Of a stretch of 38,907 nucleotides of DNA, positions 9,494 to 17,915 are shown piece after piece. Below the pieces are notes generated by a model. The model did no database searches. It was not told where the DNA came from and worked only from the letters and a program-made list of their open reading frames with translations. The first letter of the stretch is position 1. Every line of letters begins with the position of its first letter. Position numbers and translations under genes: made by a program. The stretch lies in contig JANQMX010000003.1 in the NCBI GenBank assembly GCA_028279885.1, positions 1-38,907 on the forward strand, read 5' to 3'. Source of the DNA: Rhodovibrionaceae bacterium. GTDB taxonomy: Bacteria; Pseudomonadota; Alphaproteobacteria; Kiloniellales; DSM-21159.

Positions 9494-9560
9494 TCTCCGA
9501 CCTCCCAAGCCTGGATGTACCGTAGCAATAGACATCTCTTGGCACCGCTTTGCCTTACCC

Positions 9561-10241
9561 CTAGGCCATCCGCCGGCGTCGGACCGCCAGTCCCAGCACC
9601 ACGAGGCCGAGGCCGAAGAGGGCCAGGGTCGCCGGCTCAGGCAGCATCGAGGATTCGGCGAGCAGCAGGTTTGGGCCGAAGAAGCCCTCAGAGCCGGGGA
9701 GAATTATATCGGGAAAGGTAAGGCCGCTGTCGCCACCGGCGCTGGTTTGCGTTGGATTCACGTAAGCGACCTCGGGGATCGTGGTGAAGGTCGTATCGAC
9801 CTGCGACAAGGGCGACTCGTCAAAGAAGGTCAGGCCCAGCACGTAGCGCCCCGGGGCCAAGAGCAGCGTCGCGATGCTCTCCACCCGCCAGACGCCGTCG
9901 CCGTTGGACGCCTTGGTCGGGCTGCCGGCGGAGATGGTCGTCGAAGCCAGGAGCGTGCCGGCGCCGGTCCAGAGGCCGGCCAGCACGTCGGGGCCGAAGG
10001 CTTGCTCATCCGAGTCCCAGGCGCCGATGCCGCCCACCTGGATGGCGCTGCTGACATTGAAGGTCCAACCGAAGGTCCGCCCGCTGACGCTGCCGCAATC
10101 ACCGTCACAAGCAATGGTGTCCCCGCCCGGTCCGACATCGAGCACCAGGGTTGCCTGGGCCGGCAGCGCGAAGCCGATAGTGGCCAAGATCAGAGCGGCC
10201 GCGCCAACCTGGACCTTCAAAAAAGCGGTGCGAAAGAGCAT
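9561..10241 (-). CDS. PEP-CTERM sorting-domain protein, paralogue 2
   Basis: This 226-aa protein is a paralogue of the downstream gene. Both share the signal-peptide end GFALPAQATLVLDVGPGGD, a body with repeated features (FGW.FNV, AWDS.EQAFGPDV.AGLWT, GRYV.GLT.FDE) and a C-terminal LPEPATLALFG, hydrophobic stretch and RRRR-MA end. The canonical PEP-CTERM tail suggests exosortase processing at the cell envelope. Body function is unknown. Start at 10241 is chosen because the signal peptide begins there and GGGAG precedes it, as in paralogue 1. The AT-rich leader at 10270-10290 may be its promoter. The gap of 67 bp to paralogue 1 allows co-transcription. Confidence 0.87.
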   Translation of the reverse strand: MLFRTAFLKVQVGAAALILATIGFALPAQATLVLDVGPGGDTIACDGDCGSVSGRTFGWTFNVSSAIQVGGIGAWDSDEQAFGPDVLAGLWTGAGTLLASTTISAGSPTKASNGDGVWRVESIATLLLAPGRYVLGLTFFDESPLSQVDTTFTTIPEVAYVNPTQTSAGGDSGLTFPDIILPGSEGFFGPNLLLAESSMLPEPATLALFGLGLVVLGLAVRRRRMA

Positions 10242-10264
10242 CCCCCGATCTCCCAAGCTCCGAA

Positions 10265-10300
10265 GAGTAGAGAGATATATATCTTAAGATTAATACATCG
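10265..10300 (-). promoter_or_regulatory. AT-rich promoter candidate for the PEP-CTERM pair
   Basis: The 96-bp gap between the 202-aa gene and PEP-CTERM paralogue 2 contains AGATATATATCT followed by TAAGATTAATAC, markedly AT-rich in a GC-rich region. It lies 30-60 nt before the start codon at 10241. Exact boxes cannot be fixed by eye. Confidence 0.4.
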
Positions 10301-10337
10301 TCTAGTGCTATTTAGAAGAGGAGGGCTGCGACGCAGC

Positions 10338-10945
10338 TCAACCCTGGCTATCGCTGGGCGGCAGCAGGTAAGCAGCGGCCATGAGCTTACGGCTGAAGGT
10401 GAGGCCTTCAGGGCGCTCTTTGCGCCACGCGGTGAGCCTGAGCGGCCACGCCCGACCCTGCAGCCAGGCGAGGCTGCCCTCCCGGCCAGTGGCGAGAAGC
10501 GCCGCATGGCGGGCTTCCACGTGGCGGTCGTAACCGCCGGTGAAGCGGCTCTCGAGCGAGAAGTGGTACGTGGAGGAGCGGGAACGGCGCTCGCCGGCCA
10601 TCTGCGGACCGGTCGCTGAGCCAACGCCAGACGCCCTGTCCCAAATCAGCAGCGCTTCGCGCAGCAGTTTTTCGGCAAGATCGCGCTCGCCATCGGCATG
10701 TCGGGCGCAGGCCGCCGCCGTCAGCGAAGCGGCAAGGCGCGGGTCGTCTGCTGCGAAGCTCTGCCGGGCGAGCAACAGCGCTTCCGACCAGCCCTTCGCC
10801 GCCACCGCGCGCTCGCCGCCCAGCCAGCAGCCGAGCGCCGCCTCGGTCTGCCTTTCCCAACTGAAGTCGGCCTCGTCCCAATCGCGCTCCAGCAAGAGGC
10901 GCGGGTCGGCGGCACCGAACCCGGGCTGGGAGTCGTCACTTGGCA

Positions 10946-10946
<1 letters not shown>
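10338..10946 (-). CDS. Uncharacterised 202-aa protein coupled to livF
   Basis: I do not recognise a family. The protein is soluble in appearance and alpha-helical, rich in Ala, Leu and Arg, with no signal peptide or membrane segment. The middle (WLGGERAVAAKGWSEALLLARQSF, then DPRLAASLTAAACARH and RDLAEKLLREALLIWD) looks like paired helices reminiscent of TPR-like repeats. Its ATG overlaps the livF stop codon (ATGA at 10943-10946), so it is translated with the transporter ATPases and probably acts with them or their substrate. A longer frame to 11261 reads through livF antiparallel codons and is not credible. The function is open: an accessory factor or a metabolic partner are both possible. 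Confidence 0.75.
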
Positions 10947-11636
<690 letters not shown>

Positions 11637-11653
<17 letters not shown>

Positions 11654-12422
11654 CGAGAAGCTCCTTGTCGATGGATGCACCGAGATAGGCGGTGATCACC
11701 TCGGGGTTGTTGCGGATCTCTTCGGGCGTCCCCTCCGCAAGCAGGCTGCCGAAGTTCATCACCGTGATGCGCTCGCAGAGCCCCATGACCGCCTGCATGT
11801 CATGCTCCACCAGCAGCAGGGTGACGCCGCGGCCGCGCACCCGCTCCATCAGGCCCATCATGTGCCGCGTCTCCTCCGGGTTCATGCCGGTAAAGGGTTC
11901 GTCGAGCATCAGAAGACGCGGCTCGGACATCAGCGCGACCGCCATGCCCAGTGCTCGCTGCAAACCGTGGGGCAGGGCACTCGCCAGCTCGTCCCGCCGC
12001 GTCAGCAATCCGAAAAAGTCGAGCACCTCGCACGCGCGGTCCTCGGCGGCCTTCTGGCGGGCGCGGTCGCGGCCGAGCACGCTGTCGAAGACGTTGCTCT
12101 CCGCCTTGAGGTGGGCGCCGACCAGGACATTCTCGAAGACGCTCAATTCGTGGAACAGGGTGGTGCCTTGAAAGGTGCGAATGAGGCCCAAGGCCGCGAT
12201 GGCGCTGGTCTTCTTGCCGGAGATGTCGCGGCCGTCATAGATCACCTGGCCGCCGCTCGGCACGTAGTAGCCGCTGATCAGGTTGAAGGTGGTGGTCTTG
12301 CCGGCGCCGTTCGGGCCGATCAGGCCGTGGATGCTGCCGTCCTCGACCTCGAAGCTGAGGTTGTCGACGGCGGTCAGGCCGCCGAAGCGCATGCTGAGCT
12401 GGCGCACCTCGAGAATAGGCAT
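11637..12422 (-). CDS. livG: HAAT-family ABC transporter ATP-binding protein (LivG type)
   Basis: This 261-aa ATPase pairs with LivF. Walker A is GPNGAGKTT (36-44), Walker B LLMLDEP (170-176), then FTGMNPEE and VEHDMQAVMGL, all LivG-like. The signature region reads LPHGLQR (150-156) in place of LSGGQQR; LivG proteins often depart from consensus (for example LAYGQQR), but a Leu after the Gly is a further change. It is the first gene of the minus-strand half of the transporter and lies downstream of an ACCAATT-type element at 12459-12488. The binding protein and permeases are on the other strand. Confidence 0.9.
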
Positions 12423-12458
12423 GTCCGCTGGGGCCCCTCCGCTGCTCGCTTGTTATTG

Positions 12459-12488
12459 ACCAATCCAAACCAATGGACCGGAATTGGT
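12459..12488 (-). promoter_or_regulatory. Putative operator upstream of livG
   Basis: On the minus strand this reads ACCAATTCCGGTCC and then two further TTGGT half-sites (ATTGGTTT and ATTGGTC). The first 14 bases differ by one from 4527-4540, upstream of the binding-protein gene of the same transporter. It sits about 40-65 nt before the livG start, within promoter distance. The FadR-type GntR encoded at 19711-20454 is the nearest candidate ligand. Function is inferred. Confidence 0.55.
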
Positions 12489-12540
12489 GTAAAACTAGCA
12501 GCAGAGAGAAAGCCTGGCCAGGATTAAGCGTGCCGAGGCC

Positions 12541-13848
12541 CTAGCAATCCAAGGTATGCGCCCGCTCCCAGGGGCTGATCTCGGCCTTGAAGCTGTTCCA
12601 TTCCTGGTGCTTCAGCTTGGCATAGGCATCGATCAGCTCGTCGCCCAGGGCCGCCCGCAGCCCCTTGGACTTCTCGAACAGACGGATAGCGTCGAGAAGG
12701 TTGAGCGGTAGCTGCTTGGCGCCACGCGCCTTGTGCCCCTCGGCATACATGTCGATGTCGAGGCGCTTGCCCGGGTCGCGCTTGTTGGTGATGCCGTCGA
12801 GGCCGCCGGCCAGGATACCGGCCTGCAGCAGATAGGGGTTGGCGGCACCATCCATCAGCCTGAGCTCGAAGCGGCCGGGGTCGGGGATGCGCACCATATG
12901 GGTGCGGTTGTTGCCGCCGTAGGTCAGGGTGTTGGGCGACCAGGTGGCGCCCGACAGCGTGCGTGGGGCGTTGATGCGCTTATAGCTGTTCACCGTCGGC
13001 GCGAAGATGGCGCAGAGCGCATCGGTGTGGTGCATGATGCCGCCCAGGAAGTGATAGGCCAGCTTGGAGAGGCCCATCTCGTCCTTCTTGTCGAGGAAGA
13101 GGTTCTTCTTGCCGGCCTTGTCCCAGACGGAGACGTGGGCATGGCAGCCGTTGCCGGTCAGGTTGGCGAAGGGCTTCGGCATGAAGGTGGCGCGCAGGCC
13201 GTGGTTCTCGGCGACCGCCTTCACCATGAACTTGAAGAACGTCTGGCGGTCGGCCTGAACCAGGCAGTCGCTGTAGTGCCAGTTCATTTCGAACTGACCG
13301 TTGGCGTCCTCGTGGTCGTTCTGATAGGGGCCCCAGCCGAGCGTCTGCATGTGATCGCAGATCTCGGAGATCACATCGTAGCGCCGCATCAAAGCGGACT
13401 GGTCGTAGCAGGGTTTCGCCTGCGTATCGCGCTCATCCGAGATGGCGCTGCCGTCGGCATTGACCAGAAAGAACTCGTTCTCCGTACCGGACATCATGCG
13501 GTAGCCGGCCTTCTCGGCCTTCTCGATCTGACGCTTGAGCGCGACGCGCGGCGAGGCTTCCACCGGCTTGCCGTCCATCCAGAGATCGGCGGCCAGCCAG
13601 GCCACCTCCGGCTTCCAGGGCAGCACGATCAAGCTGTCGGGGTCGGGAATGCCGAACATGTCCGGGTGGGCCGGCGTCATGTCGAGCCAGGCGGCGAAGC
13701 CGGCAAAGCCCGCGCCGTCTTTCTGCATGTCGCCAATGGCAGCGGCGGGGACCAGCTTGGCCCGCAGGACGCCGAAGAGATCGACGAAGCTGATCAGAAA
13801 ATACTTTATGCCCTTATCTTTTGCGACCTTGGCCAGATCCGCCGCCAT
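12541..13848 (-). CDS. glnT: Glutamine-synthetase-like gamma-glutamyl ligase (GlnT/GmaS family)
   Basis: This 435-aa cytosolic ligase matches the length of rhizobial GlnT and of gamma-glutamylmethylamide synthetase (GmaS). Catalytic residues by eye alignment with GS-I: Glu123 and Glu125 (GTENEF), Glu180 and Glu187 (HEDANGQFE), His236 (GCHAH), Arg291 (NSYKR), Arg315 and Arg320 (NNRTHMVR), Glu328 and Arg330 (FELR). Tyr148 fits the ammonium-site Tyr. The classical latch residues Asp50 and Ser53 align with Ala49 and Ala52, so an amine other than ammonium may be the acceptor. No Tyr is present at the adenylylation-loop position. It is the last gene after glxBCD, 51 bp behind glxD. Products could be glutamine or a gamma-glutamylamide. 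Confidence 0.88.
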   Translation of the reverse strand: MAADLAKVAKDKGIKYFLISFVDLFGVLRAKLVPAAAIGDMQKDGAGFAGFAAWLDMTPAHPDMFGIPDPDSLIVLPWKPEVAWLAADLWMDGKPVEASPRVALKRQIEKAEKAGYRMMSGTENEFFLVNADGSAISDERDTQAKPCYDQSALMRRYDVISEICDHMQTLGWGPYQNDHEDANGQFEMNWHYSDCLVQADRQTFFKFMVKAVAENHGLRATFMPKPFANLTGNGCHAHVSVWDKAGKKNLFLDKKDEMGLSKLAYHFLGGIMHHTDALCAIFAPTVNSYKRINAPRTLSGATWSPNTLTYGGNNRTHMVRIPDPGRFELRLMDGAANPYLLQAGILAGGLDGITNKRDPGKRLDIDMYAEGHKARGAKQLPLNLLDAIRLFEKSKGLRAALGDELIDAYAKLKHQEWNSFKAEISPWERAHTLDC

Positions 13849-13899
13849 CTCCCGCTCTCCCTCTCACCCAGTTGAAACCGTTCTTGCTTGTTCTGAAAC

Positions 13900-15222
13900 T
13901 TAATACCCACCGGCACCCGGTATCCAGCTCGTTCCGGCGAGCGGCACCTTGGCCATGGCCGAGGCCTCGACGGTGAGGGCAACCAGGTCTTCCGGCTCCA
14001 GGTTGTGGACGTGGCTCTTGCCGCAGGCCCGTGCCAAGGTCTGGCACTCCAGGGTCATGACCCGCAGATAGTTGGCCAGGCGGTGCCCGGCGACCACCGG
14101 GTCGAGCCGCTGCTCCAGCTCCGGGTCCTGGGTCGAGATGCCGGCCGGGTCGCGACCCTCGTGCCAGTCGTCGTAGTAGCCCGCCGCCGTGCCGAGCGCG
14201 CGATACTCCTCATCCAGCTCCGGCGCGTTGTCGCCCATGGCGATCATCGCCGCGGTGCCGATGGAGGCGGCGTCCGCGCCGAGCGCCAGGGCCTTGGCCA
14301 CGTCGGCGCCGTTCTTGATGCCGCCGGAGACGATGAGCTGCACCTTGCGGTGCATATCCAACTCCTGCAGCGCTTCGACGGCCAGCCGCACCGCGGGGAG
14401 GGTGGGGATGCCGACGTGCTCGATGAAGACGTCCTGGGTCGCGGCCGTGCCGCCCTGCATGCCGTCGACAACGATGACGTCGGCGCCGGCCTTCACCGCG
14501 AGCGCCGTGTCGTAGTAGGTGCGCGTGGCGCCGACCTTCACATAGATCGGCTTCTCCCAATCGGTGATCTCGCGCAGCTCCTGGATCTTGATGGCGAGGT
14601 CATCGGGGCCGGTCCAGTCCGGATGACGGCAGGCGCTACGCTGGTCGATGCCTTCCGGCAGGGTGCGCATATCGGCCACGCGCTCGCTGATCTTCTGGCC
14701 CAGTAGCATGCCGCCGCCGCCCGGCTTGGCGCCCTGGCCGACGACGATCTCGATGGCGTCGGCCTTGCGCAGGTCGTTCGGGTTCATGCCGTAGCGCGAG
14801 GGCAGGTATTGATAGACCAGGATCTTCGACTGGCCGCGCTCCTCCGGCGTCATGCCGCCGTCGCCCGTGGTGGTGCTGGTGCCGACCTCGCTGGCGCCGC
14901 GACCCAGCCCCTCCTTGGCGTTGGCGGAGAGGGCGCCGAACGACATGCCGGCGATGGTGACCGGGATCTTGATCTCGATGGGCTTATTGGCGAAGCGCGT
15001 GCCGAGCTGAACAGTGGTGTCGCACGCCTCCCGGTAACCCTCCAAGGGATAGCGCGACATGGAAGCGCCGAGGAACAGCAGGTCGTCGAAATCGGGAATG
15101 CGCCGCTTAGCACCCCCACCGCGGATGTCGTAGATGCTGGTGCCGGCTGCACGCTGGATCTCGGCGACGACCTCGGGTGGGAAGGTGCTGGAACGGCGGA
15201 GATGGGGCGGGACGGGCTTCAT
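13900..15222 (-). CDS. glxD: FMN-binding glutamate-synthase-like subunit lacking Fe-S cysteines (GlxD/MgsC type)
   Basis: This 440-aa protein corresponds to the central/FMN domain of glutamate synthase encoded alone. FMN-barrel motifs are GMSFGALS (92-99), GGMTPEER (122-129), GAKPGGGG (164-171), DGMQGGT (253-259) and SGGIKNGADVAKALALGAD. In related proteins a Cys triplet near GRCPVGVATQD binds a [3Fe-4S] cluster; here the matching positions are Tyr350, Trp353 and Asp358, so the cluster cannot form. It could still carry out a non-redox transfer as proposed for N-methylglutamate synthase, or a different amine exchange. Start at 15222 shares its A with the stop codon of glxC (TGATG). The upstream extension to 15462 lies in glxC and is not real. 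Confidence 0.88.
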   Translation of the reverse strand: MKPVPPHLRRSSTFPPEVVAEIQRAAGTSIYDIRGGGAKRRIPDFDDLLFLGASMSRYPLEGYREACDTTVQLGTRFANKPIEIKIPVTIAGMSFGALSANAKEGLGRGASEVGTSTTTGDGGMTPEERGQSKILVYQYLPSRYGMNPNDLRKADAIEIVVGQGAKPGGGGMLLGQKISERVADMRTLPEGIDQRSACRHPDWTGPDDLAIKIQELREITDWEKPIYVKVGATRTYYDTALAVKAGADVIVVDGMQGGTAATQDVFIEHVGIPTLPAVRLAVEALQELDMHRKVQLIVSGGIKNGADVAKALALGADAASIGTAAMIAMGDNAPELDEEYRALGTAAGYYDDWHEGRDPAGISTQDPELEQRLDPVVAGHRLANYLRVMTLECQTLARACGKSHVHNLEPEDLVALTVEASAMAKVPLAGTSWIPGAGGY

Positions 15223-15905
15223 CAGTAGGAGTCCATCTTGTCGACGTTGAAGTGATAGAGATTGCGCGCCGAGCCGTAACGGCGGAAGTCGGCCGGGTCG
15301 GCCTCGACTCCGGCAGCGCTGAGCAAGTCGCGGAGCTCTTCCAGGTGCGCGGCCTCCATCTCCTTCTCGACGCAATCGGCGCCGAGCTGGGAGACCTTGC
15401 CGCGCACGTAGATGCGCGCCTCGTAGAGCGAATCGCCGAGGTATTCGCCGGCGTCGCCGCAAACCACGATGCGGCCGGCCTGGGCCATGAAGGCGCTCAT
15501 GTGGCCGACCGAACCCTTGACCACGATGTCGCCGCCCTTGAGCGAGATGCCGCAGCGAGCCGCCGCGTCGCCCTCGATAACCAGCAAGCCACCGTGCGCC
15601 GTAGCCCCCGCCGACTGGCTGGCATTGCCACGCACCACCACGCGGCCCGACATCATATTCTCGGCGACACCTTGGCCGCAGTTGCCGTTGACCAGCACCT
15701 CGGCCTGCTGGTTCATGCCGGCGCAGTAGTAGCCGACGTGGCCGTCTATCTCGACGGTGATCGGCCGATCGAGCCCGACGGCAATGTTATGCAGCCCCAT
15801 GGGATTGGTGACTTTCCAATGGGTTTCGTTGGTTTCCTCAGGCAGGTCGTGAAGGGTGCGGTTGAGCTCTCGCAGAGGCTGCTGCGCCAGATCGAAGACC
15901 GCCAT
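15222..15905 (-). CDS. glxC: Glutamate-synthase GXGXG (beta-helix) subunit (GlxC/MgsB type)
   Basis: This 227-aa protein is the C-terminal beta-helical domain of glutamate synthase as a free subunit. Repeating strands with G-x-G turns are visible, such as VEIDGHVGYYCAGMNQQA, GNCGQGVAENMMSG, GDAAARCGISLKGGDIVVKG and GDAGEYLGDSL. In full-length GltB this domain holds the ammonia-channel and FMN domains together, so it should scaffold GlxB and GlxD. The ATG at 15905 overlaps the glxB stop (ATGA) and the stop overlaps the glxD start; both couplings suggest a stoichiometric complex. The longer reading from 15950 would lie inside glxB. The C-terminal tail (FNVDKMDSY) is less conserved in character. 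Confidence 0.88.
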   Translation of the reverse strand: MAVFDLAQQPLRELNRTLHDLPEETNETHWKVTNPMGLHNIAVGLDRPITVEIDGHVGYYCAGMNQQAEVLVNGNCGQGVAENMMSGRVVVRGNASQSAGATAHGGLLVIEGDAAARCGISLKGGDIVVKGSVGHMSAFMAQAGRIVVCGDAGEYLGDSLYEARIYVRGKVSQLGADCVEKEMEAAHLEELRDLLSAAGVEADPADFRRYGSARNLYHFNVDKMDSY

Positions 15906-16807
15906 CAGGCGCTGCCCCAGGTATAGACCCGCGCCGGTTCCGGCTCCCACACGGCAGCGTTGGCGACGCCCGGCAGCTTAGCCAGCGAGCGGTACTCCGA
16001 GGCCATGGCGACCCAGTCGTCGGTCTCCGCCATCACCGCCGGCTTGCAGGCGATGGGGTCGCGCAGCACGGCGAAGCCCCGAGCCGTACCGATGGCGAAG
16101 GTGTAGAAGCCGTCCAGGTCGTCGATCGCCTTTTCCAGGGCCTGCTCCAGGCTGTCGCCCTCGGCCAGGCGATGGGTCAGGTAGCCTGCGGCCACCTCAC
16201 TGTCGTTGTCGGTCTGGAAGCGCAGGCCGGCGTTTTTCTTCAGCCACTCCCGAAGACGGTTGTGGTTGGAGAGCGAGCCGTTGTGCACCAGACAGAGGTC
16301 GCGGCCGGTGGAGAAGGGGTGGGAGCCCGCGGTGGTGACGGCGCTCTCCGTCGCCATGCGGGTGTGGCCGATCATGTGGCTGCCGGTCATCTCGCTGACC
16401 GCGAACTCCTCGGCCACCTCGGCCGGCAAGCCCATCTCCTTGTAGATCTCGATGATGCGACCGATGGAGACGATCTGCACCTCGGGCCGCTCGTCCATCA
16501 GCCAGTCGACCGCCGTGCGCTCCGGCGCATCGATGCTCAGAACCGCGTGAGAGGAGACGCGGCGCAGGCTGGCCTCGGTGTCCAGCGCCCGCTCCATATC
16601 GGTCTCCAGCGCCTTCCAGGCATAGTCCCGGTCGCGGTTGAAGAGGGTCAGCTTGGTGGCGCCGTCGCCGACCGGATTGTGATAGACGGCCACCCCGGCG
16701 CTGTCCGGGCCGCGCTCGGTCATCTCGATCAGCATAGGGGTGAACAGTCGTCCCAGCTCGCCCTGCAGGGCGGGGTTCTTCAGATAGAGGCCGACGATGC
16801 CGCACAT
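15905..16807 (-). CDS. glxB: Class II glutamine amidotransferase subunit (GlxB/MgsA type)
   Basis: This 300-aa protein is the N-terminal amidotransferase domain of glutamate synthase as a separate subunit. Cys2, directly after the initiator Met (MCGIVGLY), is the N-terminal nucleophile that hydrolyses glutamine or a gamma-glutamylamide. Other motifs in place are RGPDSAG, GHTRMATES, VHNGSLSNH and the DSE of the glutamine pocket. The released ammonia or amine would be passed to the GlxD active site. It is the first enzyme gene of the set, about 100 bp after the XRE-cupin regulator gene. AAAGGGATGGAG lies upstream of the ATG. Removal of Met1 is required for activity in this family. Confidence 0.9.
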   Translation of the reverse strand: MCGIVGLYLKNPALQGELGRLFTPMLIEMTERGPDSAGVAVYHNPVGDGATKLTLFNRDRDYAWKALETDMERALDTEASLRRVSSHAVLSIDAPERTAVDWLMDERPEVQIVSIGRIIEIYKEMGLPAEVAEEFAVSEMTGSHMIGHTRMATESAVTTAGSHPFSTGRDLCLVHNGSLSNHNRLREWLKKNAGLRFQTDNDSEVAAGYLTHRLAEGDSLEQALEKAIDDLDGFYTFAIGTARGFAVLRDPIACKPAVMAETDDWVAMASEYRSLAKLPGVANAAVWEPEPARVYTWGSA

Positions 16808-16908
16808 GGCTCCATCCCTTTCTTGGAGGTCGTTCCGGGAGCAAGAGATAGGGCGGAAGTCATCTCACCACAATAAAAATAATTTCTTTTCAGGAATGCC
16901 TGAAACGC

Positions 16909-17544
16909 TTAAGAGGCTTCCTGTCCCTCGTAACAGATGATCGAGAGAAAGCGCGCCGGGAGATCGATCAGCTCTTCAGGTCCGTGCGGCGCGTCGGCAT
17001 CGAAGAAGAGGGAATCCCCAGGCTCCAGCCGGTAGGTCCGGTCGGCATGGCGGTAGCCGACGATGCCCTCCAGCATATGGATGAACTCGAGGCCGGCGTG
17101 CTGGAACAGCGGGAAGACGTCCGAGGTCTCGCTCAAGGTGATCAGGTAAGGCTCGACAATCAGGCGCTTGCTGGTGACGTGGCCGAGCAGTTGATACTGA
17201 TGTCCGGCCCGGGTGCCGCGCCGGTTGATCGTCAGACCGTCTCCGGCCCTGACATGGCTGACCTCGCGCGCCTCTTCGTAGCGGCGGAACAGCGCCGTGA
17301 CCGGCACCTGCAAGGCGCGGCTCAAGGCCTGCAGGGTCGCGAGCGAAGGGGAGGTGAGACCGTTCTCGATCTTGGAGAGCATGCCGGCGGAGAGGCCCGC
17401 GGCTCTCGCCAGCTCGCTCACCGTCATATCCAGCTTATGCCGGAAGGCGCGCACCTCCTGACCGATGGCATATTCCAGCCGGTTCTCCGAAGCGCCGCTT
17501 AAGCTGTGCGGATCCTGATACTCTCGGTCGTCGTCCCGTTTCAT
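16909..17544 (-). CDS. XRE-family transcriptional regulator with C-terminal cupin domain
   Basis: This 211-aa regulator has a helix-turn-helix at about residues 26-85 (IGQEVRAFRHKLDMTVSELARAAGLSAGMLSKIENG) and a cupin at about 115-205 (GLEFIHMLEG, YRLEPGDSLFFDADAPHGPEEL). The architecture is that of PuuR and similar small-molecule sensors, several of which control amine or amino-acid utilisation through gamma-glutamylated intermediates. It sits directly before glxB-glxC-glxD-glnT in the same direction, so it probably regulates that set and may be co-transcribed with it. Start at 17544 is favoured because the conserved part begins soon after; an upstream in-frame extension to 17610 crosses the 17600-17628 hairpin. 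Confidence 0.87.
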   Translation of the reverse strand: MKRDDDREYQDPHSLSGASENRLEYAIGQEVRAFRHKLDMTVSELARAAGLSAGMLSKIENGLTSPSLATLQALSRALQVPVTALFRRYEEAREVSHVRAGDGLTINRRGTRAGHQYQLLGHVTSKRLIVEPYLITLSETSDVFPLFQHAGLEFIHMLEGIVGYRHADRTYRLEPGDSLFFDADAPHGPEELIDLPARFLSIICYEGQEAS

Positions 17545-17599
17545 GACCTTCGTGCAAACACCCCTCTCTGTCGCTTCCGCCCCGGTCGCCGAGACGAAC

Positions 17600-17628
17600 G
17601 GGGCCGGCACCCCCGGGATGCCGGCCCC
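17600..17628 (-). terminator. Perfect GC hairpin between the amt unit and the XRE gene
   Basis: GGGGCCGGC (17600-17608) and GCCGGCCCC (17620-17628) are perfect 9-bp arms around an 11-nt loop. It lies 27 nt past the stop codon of the small membrane protein gene and before the XRE start. No U-run follows in the minus direction, so it is either a weak terminator or an mRNA-stabilising stem that separates amt expression from the glx set. Confidence 0.6.
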
Positions 17629-17654
17629 TCGACATACTGCAACCTATGCGGAGA

Positions 17655-17882
17655 CTACTCCAGCTTTTGATTGCGCATGGCGCGTTCGAGCTTCTCCGGA
17701 TCCTTCAGGTGCCGGAGGTCGTCCTCGTAGGTCTGGTCCTCCTGACGCAGCTGCACGATGTGCCAGATGATCCAGAAGGCCACCCCGGCAAGGAAGAGAA
17801 TGAACTCCGTTCCTTGGAAGGGGTAGATGGCGCCGACCTGACCGATGTCGACCGCCCAAGAAGAGATGCCTGTGGTTGACAT
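17655..17882 (-). CDS. Small single-span membrane protein downstream of amt
   Basis: This 75-aa protein has one hydrophobic helix (FILFLAGVAFWIIWHIVQL, about residues 27-45) followed by a highly charged tail (RQEDQTYEDDLRHLKDPEKLERAMRNQ) that could form a coiled helix in the cytoplasm. The family is not recognised. An excellent AAGGAG lies 8 nt before the ATG, and the gene starts 33 bp after the amt stop, so it is very probably co-expressed with the ammonium channel. A role as an Amt accessory or regulatory subunit is attractive but unproven. Confidence 0.78.
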   Translation of the reverse strand: MSTTGISSWAVDIGQVGAIYPFQGTEFILFLAGVAFWIIWHIVQLRQEDQTYEDDLRHLKDPEKLERAMRNQKLE

Positions 17883-17915
17883 ACGTCCTACTCCTTTTCT
17901 GCTTGGTCCGGCCGA

